Part shown: piece by piece, positions 41,789 to 50,406 of the stretch
Position numbering within the stretch: position 1 is the first letter of the stretch
How the letters are laid out: every line of letters begins with the position of its first letter
NCBI RefSeq assembly: GCF_003289925.1
Contig: NZ_QLZQ01000003.1
Span: 286,189-350,188 of the forward strand
Length of the DNA: 64,000 nt
From: Planococcus maitriensis
GTDB lineage: Bacteria > Bacillota > Bacilli > Bacillales_A > Planococcaceae
Reading direction: 5' to 3'
Notes under the pieces: model-generated
What the model saw: only the letters and a program-made list of their open reading frames with translations
What the model was told of the DNA's origin: nothing
Databases searched by the model: none
Position numbers and translations under genes: made by a program

Positions 41789-42109
41789 TTACTTTCTCAT
41801 CAACTTTTGGAACGTGACGAGCAGTTCGTCCAGGATCTCTTCATCGCCTGAAGCCAGGCGGTCTTTTACGCAGCCTTTCAAATGGCCATCAAGCAGCACT
41901 TTCGTCACGCTGTTCAATGCAGACTGGGTGGCAGCCAATTGGGTGATGATGTCATCACAATAGACATCCCGGTCCACCATGCCTTTGATGCCGCGTACTT
42001 GCCCTTCGATGCGATTCAGCCGATTCGTCAAATCGCGTTTGACCGAAGGGGGGTGATGGCTTTTTCTGCAGGCATCCGGGGCTGGCATTTCTTCGATTGC
42101 TTCACTCAT
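41789..42109 (-). CDS. csoR: copper-sensing repressor CsoR
   Basis: A 106-residue all-helical repressor of the CsoR/RcnR family that leaves DNA on binding Cu+. The three ligands Cys-His-Cys are in 'DRDVYCDDIITQL' and 'DGHLKGCVKD'. It heads the csoR-copZ-copA cluster, with a CsoR-type box about 85 nt upstream of its start and another before copA. Confidence 0.95.
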   Translation of the reverse strand: MSEAIEEMPAPDACRKSHHPPSVKRDLTNRLNRIEGQVRGIKGMVDRDVYCDDIITQLAATQSALNSVTKVLLDGHLKGCVKDRLASGDEEILDELLVTFQKLMRK

Positions 42110-42193
42110 TCAAAACCCCTCCATTTTTGACGGCGAATCATTCGCCAGCTTTATTCAATCGATAAGTGAATTATTTACGATTACAGCTTCAGT

Positions 42194-42210
42194 ATACCTT
42201 AAGGGGGTAT
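42194..42210. promoter_or_regulatory. CsoR-type operator upstream of csoR
   Basis: ATACCTTAAGGGGGTAT, matching the site at 41489 at 15 of 17 bases. Confidence 0.75.
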
Positions 42211-42261
42211 GCGTTTCAAGAGATTAACTCAAGCTTTGCATTTGTCATCAAATTGATACGT

Positions 42262-42290
42262 TTGAAACCTTGAAATGATGGTATTATATA
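42262..42290 (+). promoter_or_regulatory. sigma-A promoter of the 47-residue protein gene
   Basis: TTGAAA (42262-42267), 17 nt, TATATA (42285-42290). A leader of about 95 nt would follow. Confidence 0.6.
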
Positions 42291-42391
42291 CGTAGATAAA
42301 GAAAAGTCAACTATTTCGAACGGAACAGTCACATCAGCGAGATCTGCACACGTCCAAATAGCAACAACTACTCTTAAAGAGGTGATCATGG

Positions 42392-42535
42392 ATGATTAAA
42401 AATGGAGAGATCCGCAACATCGTATCAAATCTTGCAAAGCTTGGCGTCCAGGCGAAGATAACGAAATCCCGTGTAGAGCTGAGCAAAACGCTGGCATTGC
42501 CGCAACCGCCGCAAGCATCATCCCATTCTTCATAA
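42392..42535 (+). CDS. 47-residue hypothetical protein
   Basis: A short basic protein opening MIKNGEIRNIVSNLAKLGVQ and ending in a Pro/Gln/Ser-rich tail. It has no membrane segment, and the first 30 residues could form an amphipathic helix. Support for it being a gene: AGAGGTGATC 7 nt before the ATG, a sigma-A promoter upstream and a strong terminator directly after its stop codon. I do not recognise a family and assign no function. Confidence 0.65.
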   Translation: MIKNGEIRNIVSNLAKLGVQAKITKSRVELSKTLALPQPPQASSHSS

Positions 42536-42568
42536 AAAAACTCCGACGCCCAATGCGCCGGAGTTTTT
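42535..42568. terminator. bidirectional terminator
   Basis: AACTCCGaCGC and GCGcCGGAGTT pair over CCAAT, with A-run before and T-run after. It serves the small gene (+) and rodA (-). Confidence 0.88.
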
Positions 42569-42575
42569 ATTTGCT

Positions 42576-43760
42576 TCATGAATTTTGCCGCGACCGGTCG
42601 AACATATAGTTCTTGTGATGGAACCGCATGCTGAAGACGACGCCGAGCGCGAGCATATTGCCGATCAAGGAACTGCCCCCGTAGCTGATGAAAGGAAGCG
42701 GGATCCCGGTGATCGGGAGCAATTGGATGGTCATGCCGATGTTCTGGAAAACATGGAAAGTGATCATCGCGATAATCCCTGCGCATACATAGGTGCTGAA
42801 CGTATCCTTGAATTGAAGCGTGATCTTCGTCAAATGGTAAATGAGCATGAAGAACAAAATGATCACGGCACTTGCCCCGATGAACCCGAAATCTTCCGAG
42901 ATGACGGTGAAGATGAAATCGGTGTGGTTTTCCGGCACGTACACTTGACGGCCTTGATAGCCTTTTCCGAACACTTCGCCCGAACCGATCGCATTCAAGG
43001 CGGCAATCAGGTTATAGCCGCCTGACTCTGCGTAGGAGTAGGGGTCGAGCCATGTGTAGATGCGCTCGAACATATAAGGCTTCAAGCCGAAGCGCCCAAG
43101 CAATTCCTGCATATTGAGTGTCATCCACAATAAGATGACGCCGACGAGCGCGACACCGCCGAAGCTCGGCAAGATGATTTTCCAAGAGATGCCCGAGACG
43201 ACCACGATGGCCAGCGTAATGGCAATGAACACAAGCGCTGTTCCGAGGTCAGGCTGGAGCAGGATGAAGCCAAGTGGCATCGCCAGCATCACGGCAATTT
43301 TCCCGAGCAATAATAAATCGGTTTTGATGGTGCTCAGCAAATGATGTTCGTGATGTGAAGAAATCATTTTCGCGAGCGCTAAAATATAGAAGGTTTTCAT
43401 GAACTCGGCTGGCTGGATATTGACGAATGGCGTGTGGAACCACGCTTTTGCGCCATTGATCGGCTGCGCGATCTGGCCTTGCCCGTCCGGTGCGACCATC
43501 AGGGCGAACAAGAGCAATAGGCCCGCCCCGTACAAATAATACGCCATCTTTTTGTATTGGTCGGTATCGAAGTACATCAATACAGCGATCATCCCGGCCG
43601 ACACGATATAGAACAGCGCCTGGCGCGGGACAAAATTGGTCAAGTACTGCCCGGAAGTCTGGGCAGAAGAGATCGCGACCAAGCTGACGATGAAAAACAG
43701 GAACAATATAAAGGTGAGCGACCAATCGAAACGATCGGAAAAGCTCTTGTTAGTTTGCAT
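42576..43760 (-). CDS. rodA: rod-shape SEDS peptidoglycan polymerase RodA
   Basis: A 394-residue SEDS-family glycosyltransferase with about ten membrane helices that polymerises lipid II for the side wall together with a class B PBP. Signature segments are 'PINGAKAWFHTPFVNIQPAE', 'GFILLQPDLGTALVF', 'HTDFIFTVISEDFGFIG' and 'GIPLPFISYGGSS'. The last is the family signature and 'NHTDFIF' holds a conserved Asp. The order of motifs fits RodA better than FtsW, because of the short periplasmic loop and absence of an FtsW-type tail. It lies alone on the minus strand. Confidence 0.92.
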   Translation of the reverse strand: MQTNKSFSDRFDWSLTFILFLFFIVSLVAISSAQTSGQYLTNFVPRQALFYIVSAGMIAVLMYFDTDQYKKMAYYLYGAGLLLLFALMVAPDGQGQIAQPINGAKAWFHTPFVNIQPAEFMKTFYILALAKMISSHHEHHLLSTIKTDLLLLGKIAVMLAMPLGFILLQPDLGTALVFIAITLAIVVVSGISWKIILPSFGGVALVGVILLWMTLNMQELLGRFGLKPYMFERIYTWLDPYSYAESGGYNLIAALNAIGSGEVFGKGYQGRQVYVPENHTDFIFTVISEDFGFIGASAVIILFFMLIYHLTKITLQFKDTFSTYVCAGIIAMITFHVFQNIGMTIQLLPITGIPLPFISYGGSSLIGNMLALGVVFSMRFHHKNYMFDRSRQNS

Positions 43761-43917
43761 ATCAATTCACCCATACTTTTCTTAAACTATAACGCCCATC
43801 ATTATACAGCATATGCCAAACTTGTGCGCATGCAAAAAGTAATGACGATTTGAAAACAGGAATGTTTCCTAACCGGCGCCCAAGCCGTATAATGAGAGAG
43901 GAAATGGAGTGGGGCAC

Positions 43918-44688
43918 ATGGAGAAAAAACCGTTGAAGGCGGATTTTTACATACAGCATTTATATATCTATGTGAGCGAAGCGGACAGAATGGCGCTTTT
44001 CAGCGGTTTTGGCTTTGGACACTTTCTCGAGGCGGTCGACATGCCGGAGAATTTATTGCTCTTGAAGCATCCGTATGAGGAAGCTTCTTTTAATATGCAC
44101 ACCCATCTGGACTTCGCGACAAAGGAAGAATACAGTCAGTTGAAAAGGGCCCGCTCCAATCGGAAAAGCGAGTTCTGCTGGGTGGATTTCCGCAGTGAAA
44201 AGCAATTGAATTCATTGACTCCCCAGGAGCAGGCGGAACTTCTCTACTTGGGGCATAAAAAAGAACCGGTGAAAAGCCCGTTCTTCACGACGCTGCAAAA
44301 CGAGTACGTGTATTTGGCAGGTGAGGAAAAGGAATGGACCAAGATCTATTTCCGGCGCATGGAAAAACTCGGCGCATTGATTGCTAATCATTTTACGCAA
44401 ATCATCCGCAAAGAAACGAATGGCCAGCATTTTTTCCGCCGCCGGATGAAGGACTTGATCCCGGAGCTGCCGAAAGAGCAATTCCATAAGCTGCGCATGG
44501 ACATGGGCGAAGGGGTGCTGCTGTCGCTGGCTGATCCCGAAAAAACGAAAAATACGATTGAACTTCATGTCCGGACCGTCGGGGAAATCGATTTCATGGA
44601 CGAGTTCTGGGAAGATCTCGGGGATACGATCCGCAAGCCGCTATCGGGACGGATTGTTTACGACCGAAAACAAAAAGGCTGGAAATGA
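43918..44688 (+). CDS. conserved hypothetical protein
   Basis: A 256-residue soluble protein that I cannot place in a named family. It is rich in aromatic and charged residues, has no signal peptide or membrane helix, and falls into an N-terminal part ('DFYIQHLYIYVSEADRMALF') and a C-terminal part ('HFFRRRMKDLIPELPKEQFH', 'LHVRTVGEIDFMDEFWEDLG'). The ATG at 43918 has GGAGTGGGG upstream. A TATAAT lies near 43890. It stands between rodA and ddl without an operon partner. Confidence 0.75.
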   Translation: MEKKPLKADFYIQHLYIYVSEADRMALFSGFGFGHFLEAVDMPENLLLLKHPYEEASFNMHTHLDFATKEEYSQLKRARSNRKSEFCWVDFRSEKQLNSLTPQEQAELLYLGHKKEPVKSPFFTTLQNEYVYLAGEEKEWTKIYFRRMEKLGALIANHFTQIIRKETNGQHFFRRRMKDLIPELPKEQFHKLRMDMGEGVLLSLADPEKTKNTIELHVRTVGEIDFMDEFWEDLGDTIRKPLSGRIVYDRKQKGWK

Positions 44689-44812
44689 TACTCGGTAAGA
44701 CGCGGGTATCATTTTTAGTTGGGGCGATTTTACAGCTGCTGACAAAAAGATTTTTCGGCTGACAGCGTTCGTGATAAACTAAGCAATATGCAAAACGAAA
44801 TGAGGGTCACTA

Positions 44813-45883
44813 ATGAAAAAACGAATTGGGCTTTTATACGGCGGCAAATCCGCTGAACACGAAGTATCGTTGACAACAGCGAGCGCATTCTCGAAAGCGC
44901 TTGATTTTGATAAATATGAAGTATACCCGATCTACATTACGCAAGAAGGCGAATGGCGCAAAGGCACTCCTTTGGCCGGACCGGTTTCTACTATAGAAGA
45001 GCTTCAGTTGCCGGGCGAAGAGGAACGTAAAAACGACATCTCCAGTTTCCTTCCAACTGGCCAGGAGCCGGCGCTCGACGTCATCATTCCGCTCCTTCAC
45101 GGGCCGAACGGGGAAGACGGCACGGTGCAAGGCTTGCTTGAAGTGATGAACTTGCCGTACGTCGGCAATGGCGTCCTGGCCTCGTCGGCGGGAATGGACA
45201 AAGTGGTCATGAAGCAATTGTTCGAACAAGCCGGGTTGAACCAGACGCCTTACGTCTATTTCCTGCGCCGCGATTGGAAAAACGGACAGGACCTATGGCT
45301 GGATAAAGTCGAGCGGGAGCTGGCATGGCCGGTATTCGTCAAACCGGCGAACCTTGGTTCGAGTGTCGGCATCAGCAAAGCCGAATCACGCGAAGAACTG
45401 ATTGCCGCGGTTGAGGAAGCACTTAAATTCGACCGGAAAATCGTCATCGAACAAGGCGTGGCCGGCCGTGAAATCGAAGTCGGCGTGCTCGGCAACGATG
45501 AGCCGGAATGCTCGGTGGCTGGCGAAATCAAACCGCTGAAAGCATTCTATGATTACCAGGCGAAATACAAAGACGGCAACACGGCGATGATCATCCCGGC
45601 GGAACTGCCCGAAGCGGTTTACGCAGAACTTGTCGAGTCTGCGAAAAAAGCGTTCAAGATCCTCGATTGTGCAGGGCTTGTGCGCGCAGACTTTTTTGTG
45701 ACGGATAGCCACGAGATCATCATCAACGAAGTCAACACCTTGCCGGGCTTCACGCCATACAGCATGTTCCCGCTATTGTGGCAGCATACGGGCCTCGAGT
45801 ACCCGGACCTCATCGAGAAACTTATCGAACTTGCTATCGAACGTTTTGAAGAAAAACAATTATTGCAATTTAAAATGGATTGA
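44813..45883 (+). CDS. ddl: D-alanine--D-alanine ligase
   Basis: A 356-residue ATP-grasp enzyme that joins two D-alanines for peptidoglycan. '[20 protein letters not shown]' is the N-terminal signature, '[20 protein letters not shown]' the second, and the metal-binding end is 'VRADFFV...[18 protein letters not shown]'. The Tyr of 'TPYSMFP' and lack of vancomycin-type changes suggest a D-Ala-D-Ala product. It starts the ddl-murF-esterase operon; murF begins 13 nt after its stop. Confidence 0.96.
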   Translation: MKKRIGLLYGGKSAEHEVSLTTASAFSKALDFDKYEVYPIYITQEGEWRKGTPLAGPVSTIEELQLPGEEERKNDISSFLPTGQEPALDVIIPLLHGPNGEDGTVQGLLEVMNLPYVGNGVLASSAGMDKVVMKQLFEQAGLNQTPYVYFLRRDWKNGQDLWLDKVERELAWPVFVKPANLGSSVGISKAESREELIAAVEEALKFDRKIVIEQGVAGREIEVGVLGNDEPECSVAGEIKPLKAFYDYQAKYKDGNTAMIIPAELPEAVYAELVESAKKAFKILDCAGLVRADFFVTDSHEIIINEVNTLPGFTPYSMFPLLWQHTGLEYPDLIEKLIELAIERFEEKQLLQFKMD

Positions 45884-45896
45884 GTGGGGAGAACCT

Positions 45897-47255
45897 ATGA
45901 AAAAACCGATTGAACAGATAGCCGGATGGCTGGACATCAAGACGAATTTAAAAGGGATTGAAGTGACTGGCGTGTCGATCAATACGCGGACTCTGAAGCC
46001 GGGCGATTTGTTCATTCCGTTCCGCGGCGAAAATGCCAATGGGCATAAATACGTCCGTTACGCGATCGAAGCGGGGGCTGCCGCTGCATTATGGCAGCGC
46101 GACGAACCCGAACCGCCGTCCGATTTGCCGCTATTGATCGTTGACGATTGCGAAAAGGCATTGCAGGAAATGGCGCGCGCCTACCGTAATGAACTCAAGG
46201 CGACCGTGATCGGCATTACCGGATCCAACGGCAAAACCTCGACGAAGGACCTGGTCGCGAGCGTCTTGAAGCCATACTATAAAGTGCAGAAAACACAAGG
46301 CAATTTCAATAATGAACTGGGGCTGCCGCTGACGATCCTGTCTTTGGATGAAGATACCAAATACGCTGTCCTTGAAATGGGCATGAGCGGCTTCGGGCAA
46401 ATTCAATTCCTGTCAGAGCTCGCACGCCCGGATTACGCGGTCATCACCAATATCGGCGAAGCGCATATGCAGGACCTCGGATCGAGAGAAGGTATCGCCG
46501 AGGCGAAGTTCGAAATCGTCGCTGGGCTCGAACAGCATGGCAAGCTTTTCTATGACGGCGATGAGCCGCTATTACTGCCGTTTGTCGAAGATTTTACCCA
46601 AGCGGTATCGTTCGGCTTCGGCCCGGATAATGAACTGAGCGTGACCGACATCAAAGCGACGGAAGACGGCAGCAGCTTCCTGGTCAACGGCATCATCGAC
46701 GCGAAGTTCTCCATCCCTGTGCTCGGCGAACACCAAGTGAAAAACACCTTGCCGGCGATCTTGATCGCCCTAGAAGCCGGATTGACGGAAGAAGAGATCC
46801 GCCGCTCATTGAAAAATGCAGCGCTGACCGATATGCGCATGCAGCTGGTCCCTGCAGAAAACGGTGCGGTATTCATTAATGATGCATACAACGCGGCGCC
46901 GACTTCCGTGAAAGCGGCATTGAATTTCATCCGGGAGACGACGATGAAAGAAACGAAATGGGCAGTGCTCGGCGATATGCTGGAACTTGGCGAACACGAG
47001 CAGCGCTTCCATGAAGAGCTGGCCGGTTCAATCGGCCCGGAACTCGAAGGCGTCTGCCTGTATGGCCCACGCATGAAATGGCTTTATGATAAACTAGCCG
47101 CTTCTTATGAAGGGAAGTTATTGTGGAGTGAAGACGATTATGGCCCGATCATCGACCTGTTGAAGAAAAACGTCAAGAAAGATACAGCTGTCCTCGTTAA
47201 AGGTTCACGCGGCATGGCGCTGGAAAAAGTCATCGAACCGTTTACCGGCCAATGA
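45897..47255 (+). CDS. murF: UDP-MurNAc-tripeptide--D-alanyl-D-alanine ligase MurF
   Basis: A 452-residue Mur ligase that adds D-Ala-D-Ala to the UDP-MurNAc-tripeptide. The ATP loop is 'VIGITGSNGKTSTKDLVAS', and typical partners are 'QGNFNNELGLPLTIL', 'AVLEMGMSGFGQIQFLSELA' and 'INDAYNAAPTSVKAALNF'. The ATG at 45897 is chosen for GTGGGGAG upstream. The stop codon overlaps the next gene's ATG by 4 nt. It directly follows ddl, the source of its dipeptide. Confidence 0.96.
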   Translation: MKKPIEQIAGWLDIKTNLKGIEVTGVSINTRTLKPGDLFIPFRGENANGHKYVRYAIEAGAAAALWQRDEPEPPSDLPLLIVDDCEKALQEMARAYRNELKATVIGITGSNGKTSTKDLVASVLKPYYKVQKTQGNFNNELGLPLTILSLDEDTKYAVLEMGMSGFGQIQFLSELARPDYAVITNIGEAHMQDLGSREGIAEAKFEIVAGLEQHGKLFYDGDEPLLLPFVEDFTQAVSFGFGPDNELSVTDIKATEDGSSFLVNGIIDAKFSIPVLGEHQVKNTLPAILIALEAGLTEEEIRRSLKNAALTDMRMQLVPAENGAVFINDAYNAAPTSVKAALNFIRETTMKETKWAVLGDMLELGEHEQRFHEELAGSIGPELEGVCLYGPRMKWLYDKLAASYEGKLLWSEDDYGPIIDLLKKNVKKDTAVLVKGSRGMALEKVIEPFTGQ

Positions 47256-47947
47256 AAACCGGTGTGCTGTGCATCCATGGGTTTACCGGAGGCCCGTTCG
47301 AGGTCGAGCCGTTCGCTGACTATTTAGCGGAGCAGACGGATTGGGTAATCGAGATCCCGACATTGCCGGGGCATGGCGAAAAGCTGGAACTTGGCACGCA
47401 AAGTGCTGAAGTGTGGATGATGGAAGCGGAGCTTGCGCTGAAACGTTTGAAAGCGAAAGCCGACCGCGTCATCATCGTCGGCTTCTCGATGGGCGGGCTG
47501 ATTGCACTTTATCTGTCGATGCGCTACAAGATCGACCGGCTCGTGTTATTGAGTGCCGCGGTAAAATATATCAGCCCGGTGCAGATGCGGGCAGAAGTGC
47601 GTGGAGCGCTGCGCGATTTGATCAGCAAACGGATCACCCAAAATGCGCTGTACCATTTATATGAATACAAATTCCGCAATACCCCGCTCCGTTCGACTGT
47701 CGAATTTTTGCGTGTTGTCAAAACAGTGGAACCGTATTACCACTTGATCGATGTGCCGGCCTTCATCGTCCAAGGGGAAAAAGACGGCATCGTCCCGCCG
47801 TCCGCAGCCCAGCACATTTATGACCATCTGGGTTCCGGGGAAAAGCACCTTTATCACTCGGCAACCGGCAAGCATCTGATCTGCTATAGCGACGACGCCG
47901 ATGAATGGTTTCCGAAAGTCTTGGAGTTCATGCGCAAGGAACAGTAA
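47252..47947 (+). CDS. alpha/beta hydrolase, carboxylesterase type
   Basis: A 231-residue alpha/beta hydrolase close to the Bacillus/Geobacillus carboxylesterase Est30 and monoacylglycerol lipases. The oxyanion hole is 'CIHGFTGGPFE', the nucleophile elbow 'VGFSMGGLIAL' (GxSxG), the acid is in 'GEKDGIVPP' and the His in 'TGKHLICYSDDADEW'. It overlaps murF by 4 nt, so it is made with the wall enzymes. The natural ester substrate is unknown. Confidence 0.9.
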   Translation: MKTGVLCIHGFTGGPFEVEPFADYLAEQTDWVIEIPTLPGHGEKLELGTQSAEVWMMEAELALKRLKAKADRVIIVGFSMGGLIALYLSMRYKIDRLVLLSAAVKYISPVQMRAEVRGALRDLISKRITQNALYHLYEYKFRNTPLRSTVEFLRVVKTVEPYYHLIDVPAFIVQGEKDGIVPPSAAQHIYDHLGSGEKHLYHSATGKHLICYSDDADEWFPKVLEFMRKEQ

Positions 47948-47975
47948 ACTGATAATTGGAACCTTTGCATATCAA

Positions 47976-48004
47976 TTGCATGTCAAGGTGAAGCGTGTTA
48001 TTCT
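47976..48004 (+). promoter_or_regulatory. possible sigma-A promoter of the cshA leader
   Basis: TTGCAT (47976-47981), 17 nt, TATTCT (47999-48004). A transcript from here would run about 275 nt before the cshA start. Confidence 0.45.
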
Positions 48005-48034
48005 GTTTAGAGCAATGGATACATTTTTGAGACA

Positions 48035-48061
48035 CTCTTCCTCCGTGAAGAGGTTTTTTTT
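48035..48061 (+). terminator. terminator in the gap before cshA
   Basis: CTCTTC-CTCCGT-GAAGAG followed by eight T. It ends the ddl-murF-esterase operon and, if the promoter at 47976 is used, would also act as an attenuator. The remaining gap to cshA holds a second hairpin (GCTCGG-CAACGA-CCGAGC, about 48116-48133) and no supported gene. Confidence 0.7.
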
Positions 48062-48283
48062 GAGCATAAACGGTTTGTTCTACTTACTGGGGAAGACAAC
48101 CCCGCTGTGCAGACCGCTCGGCAACGACCGAGCTTTTCCTGTTCACACATCCCCTCTGACTTAAAACTCCAGAGCATGATTTTCGACGTGAAAGTTCTTA
48201 ATAAAGGCTCGACCTTGTCATAAATTCATCTAAAATGTGTACCATTTGTAAATAAGATGAAGACAAAAGGAGATTGAAAAAAT

Positions 48284-49774
48284 TTGGTTAAATTTACAGA
48301 ATTAAACATCAGCGAAACAACATTGAAATCCGTAAGACGTATGGGCTTCGAGGAAGCGACACCTATCCAGGAAGGCACAATCCGCCTGGGCATGGAAGGC
48401 AAAGACATTATCGGGCAAGCACAAACAGGTACTGGTAAAACAACCGCTTTCGGTATTCCGTTGATCGAGAAAATCGATACACGCGACGGAAATGTGCAAG
48501 GTTTGGTCATTGCACCGACACGCGAATTGGCGATCCAGGTTTCTGAAGAACTTTACAACCTAGGTAAAGACAAAAACGTGCGTATCCTATCCGTATTCGG
48601 AGGCCAGGAAATCGGCCGCCAGATCCGCGCTTTGAAAAACCGCCCTCAAATCATCGTCGGCACGCCTGGTCGTTTGCTTGACCATATCAACCGCCGCACG
48701 CTGAAGCTTGAAAACGTCAATACGCTCGTGTTGGATGAGGCTGATGAAATGCTGAACATGGGCTTCATCGAAGACATTCAGTCCATCATGTCGAATGTCC
48801 CTGAAACCCGTCAGACGCTTCTGTTCTCCGCTACAATGCCGGATCCGATCCGCCGCATCGCTGAAAAATTCATGAAGACGCCTGAAATCGTCAAGATCAA
48901 GTCGAAAGAAATGACTGTCGAGAACATCGAGCAGTTCTTCGTGAAATCCGTAGAACGCGAAAAATTCGACATCCTTTCCCGCTTGTTGAACGTTCAGCAG
49001 CCGGAACTTGCGATCGTCTTCGGACGCACGAAGCGCCGCGTTGACGAATTGGCGAAAGCGTTGAACCTCCGCGGCTACCTTGCAGAAGGAATCCACGGCG
49101 ACCTTAGCCAAGCGAAGCGCATGTCTGTTTTGAAGCAATTCAAAGCAAACAAAATCGACATCCTTGTTGCAACTGATGTAGCGGCACGCGGTCTTGATAT
49201 CTCAGGCGTATCTCACGTATACAACTTCGATATCCCGCAAGACCCTGAAAGCTATGTCCACCGCATCGGCCGTACTGGCCGTGCAGGCAAAAAAGGTGTA
49301 GCCGTTACTTTCGTTACACCGCGCGAAATGGGCTACCTGTCGATCGTCGAAAGAACGACGAAGAAAAAAATGGAAGCTCTAGTTCCTCCAACTGCTGATG
49401 AAGCGGTCATCGGCCTACAGCGTGTTGCGATGGAACAATTGGAAACAATGACTGAGAAAAACAACCTCGGCAGCTACCGTGAACTTGCAGCGGAAATGCT
49501 GGAAAAACACGACGCAGTCGATTTGGTTGCAGCAGCGCTTAAAACGCTGACGAAAGATCCGGAAGATGCTCCAGTCCAAATTACTGAAGAGCGCCCATTG
49601 CCATCACGCGGCGGTGGCGGCTACAAAGGTAAAGGTGGCGGACGTTCCGGCGGAGGATACAAAGGCAAGAGCGGCGGCGGACGTTCGTCCGGCGGTGGCT
49701 ATAAAGGCCGCCGTGACTCAGGCCGTCCTTCAGGGGGAGGGCGTCCTGGACGCACTCGCCGTCACGAATCCTAA
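48284..49774 (+). CDS. cshA: DEAD-box RNA helicase CshA
   Basis: A 496-residue RNA helicase of the RNA degradosome and cold-adaptation type. Motifs in order: Q motif '[16 protein letters not shown]', I '[11 protein letters not shown]', Ia 'PTRELAIQV', II 'VLDEADEML', III 'LFSATMPD', V '[13 protein letters not shown]', VI '[15 protein letters not shown]'. The C-terminal tail (about 435-496) is made of Gly/Lys/Arg/Ser repeats ('[18 protein letters not shown]') that should bind RNA. The start is TTG, behind AAAGGAG at a long spacing. It is preceded by a 337-nt gap with hairpins. Confidence 0.95.
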   Translation: MVKFTELNISETTLKSVRRMGFEEATPIQEGTIRLGMEGKDIIGQAQTGTGKTTAFGIPLIEKIDTRDGNVQGLVIAPTRELAIQVSEELYNLGKDKNVRILSVFGGQEIGRQIRALKNRPQIIVGTPGRLLDHINRRTLKLENVNTLVLDEADEMLNMGFIEDIQSIMSNVPETRQTLLFSATMPDPIRRIAEKFMKTPEIVKIKSKEMTVENIEQFFVKSVEREKFDILSRLLNVQQPELAIVFGRTKRRVDELAKALNLRGYLAEGIHGDLSQAKRMSVLKQFKANKIDILVATDVAARGLDISGVSHVYNFDIPQDPESYVHRIGRTGRAGKKGVAVTFVTPREMGYLSIVERTTKKKMEALVPPTADEAVIGLQRVAMEQLETMTEKNNLGSYRELAAEMLEKHDAVDLVAAALKTLTKDPEDAPVQITEERPLPSRGGGGYKGKGGGRSGGGYKGKSGGGRSSGGGYKGRRDSGRPSGGGRPGRTRRHES

Positions 49775-49794
49775 AATCCAATCCACAAGACTAC

Positions 49795-49837
49795 AAGACG
49801 GGGGACCGGCAGCAACTGCCGATTCTCCGTCTTTTTT
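49795..49837 (+). terminator. terminator after cshA
   Basis: AAGACGG and CCGTCTT enclose an inner hairpin GGCAG-CAA-CTGCC; six T follow. Confidence 0.85.
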
Positions 49838-49926
49838 GTCGTTTCGGAATAAGGTACAATGAAATGAAACGTTCCGGTTCATGAAACGTATAGATGAAGA
49901 GAGTACTCTTGATTGGAGATGACATA

Positions 49927-50406
49927 ATGAACCATCAACCGAAAAACCGGATCTCGCGAAAGGGGCTGACTGTCTGGCGCCTCTACGGAACGATCGAGAC
50001 AGCGGTTGTCGCTGTGCTGTTGGCGGGCATGGGGACCCTTACATATTTCTTCGACTGGCCAAATTGGATTTATGCCGCAGCGGGAGGCGTCTTGGTGCTG
50101 TTCGCATTCCTGTTCATCTATCTATTCCCGAAGATCCGCTGGGAAAGGTGGCGTTACGAAGTGCGTGACCAGGAAATCGAATTGCAGCACGGCCTGTTCA
50201 TCGTCAAACGGACGCTTGTGCCGATGGTCCGCGTCCAGCACGTCGACACCGAACAAGGGCCCATTCTCCGCAAATATGACCTGTCGGAGATCTCCATTTC
50301 GACTGCCGCGACAACCCATACCATTCCAGCATTGATAACGGAAGAAGCGGATGAATTGCGCTCCCGTATTTCCGTGCTCGCAAGGGTGGCGGAAGATGAT
50401 GTCTGA
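49927..50406 (+). CDS. ydbS: bacterial PH-domain membrane protein YdbS
   Basis: A 159-residue protein with two membrane helices ('TIETAVVAVLLAGMGTLTYF', 'WIYAAAGGVLVLFAFLFIYL') and a C-terminal bPH2 (DUF304) domain ('RYEVRDQEIELQHGLFIVKR', 'VRVQHVDTEQGPILRKYDL'). It pairs with YdbT, with which it overlaps by 8 nt. B. subtilis ydbS and ydbT have been linked to resistance against bacteriocins of other bacteria. The ATG at 49927 has GGAGATGACATA upstream. Confidence 0.9.
   Translation: MNHQPKNRISRKGLTVWRLYGTIETAVVAVLLAGMGTLTYFFDWPNWIYAAAGGVLVLFAFLFIYLFPKIRWERWRYEVRDQEIELQHGLFIVKRTLVPMVRVQHVDTEQGPILRKYDLSEISISTAATTHTIPALITEEADELRSRISVLARVAEDDV

Noticed and set aside
48018..48164. A 48-codon frame in the gap before cshA
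   Set aside because: It lacks a ribosome binding site and runs through a terminator hairpin with eight T; better read as non-coding leader DNA.
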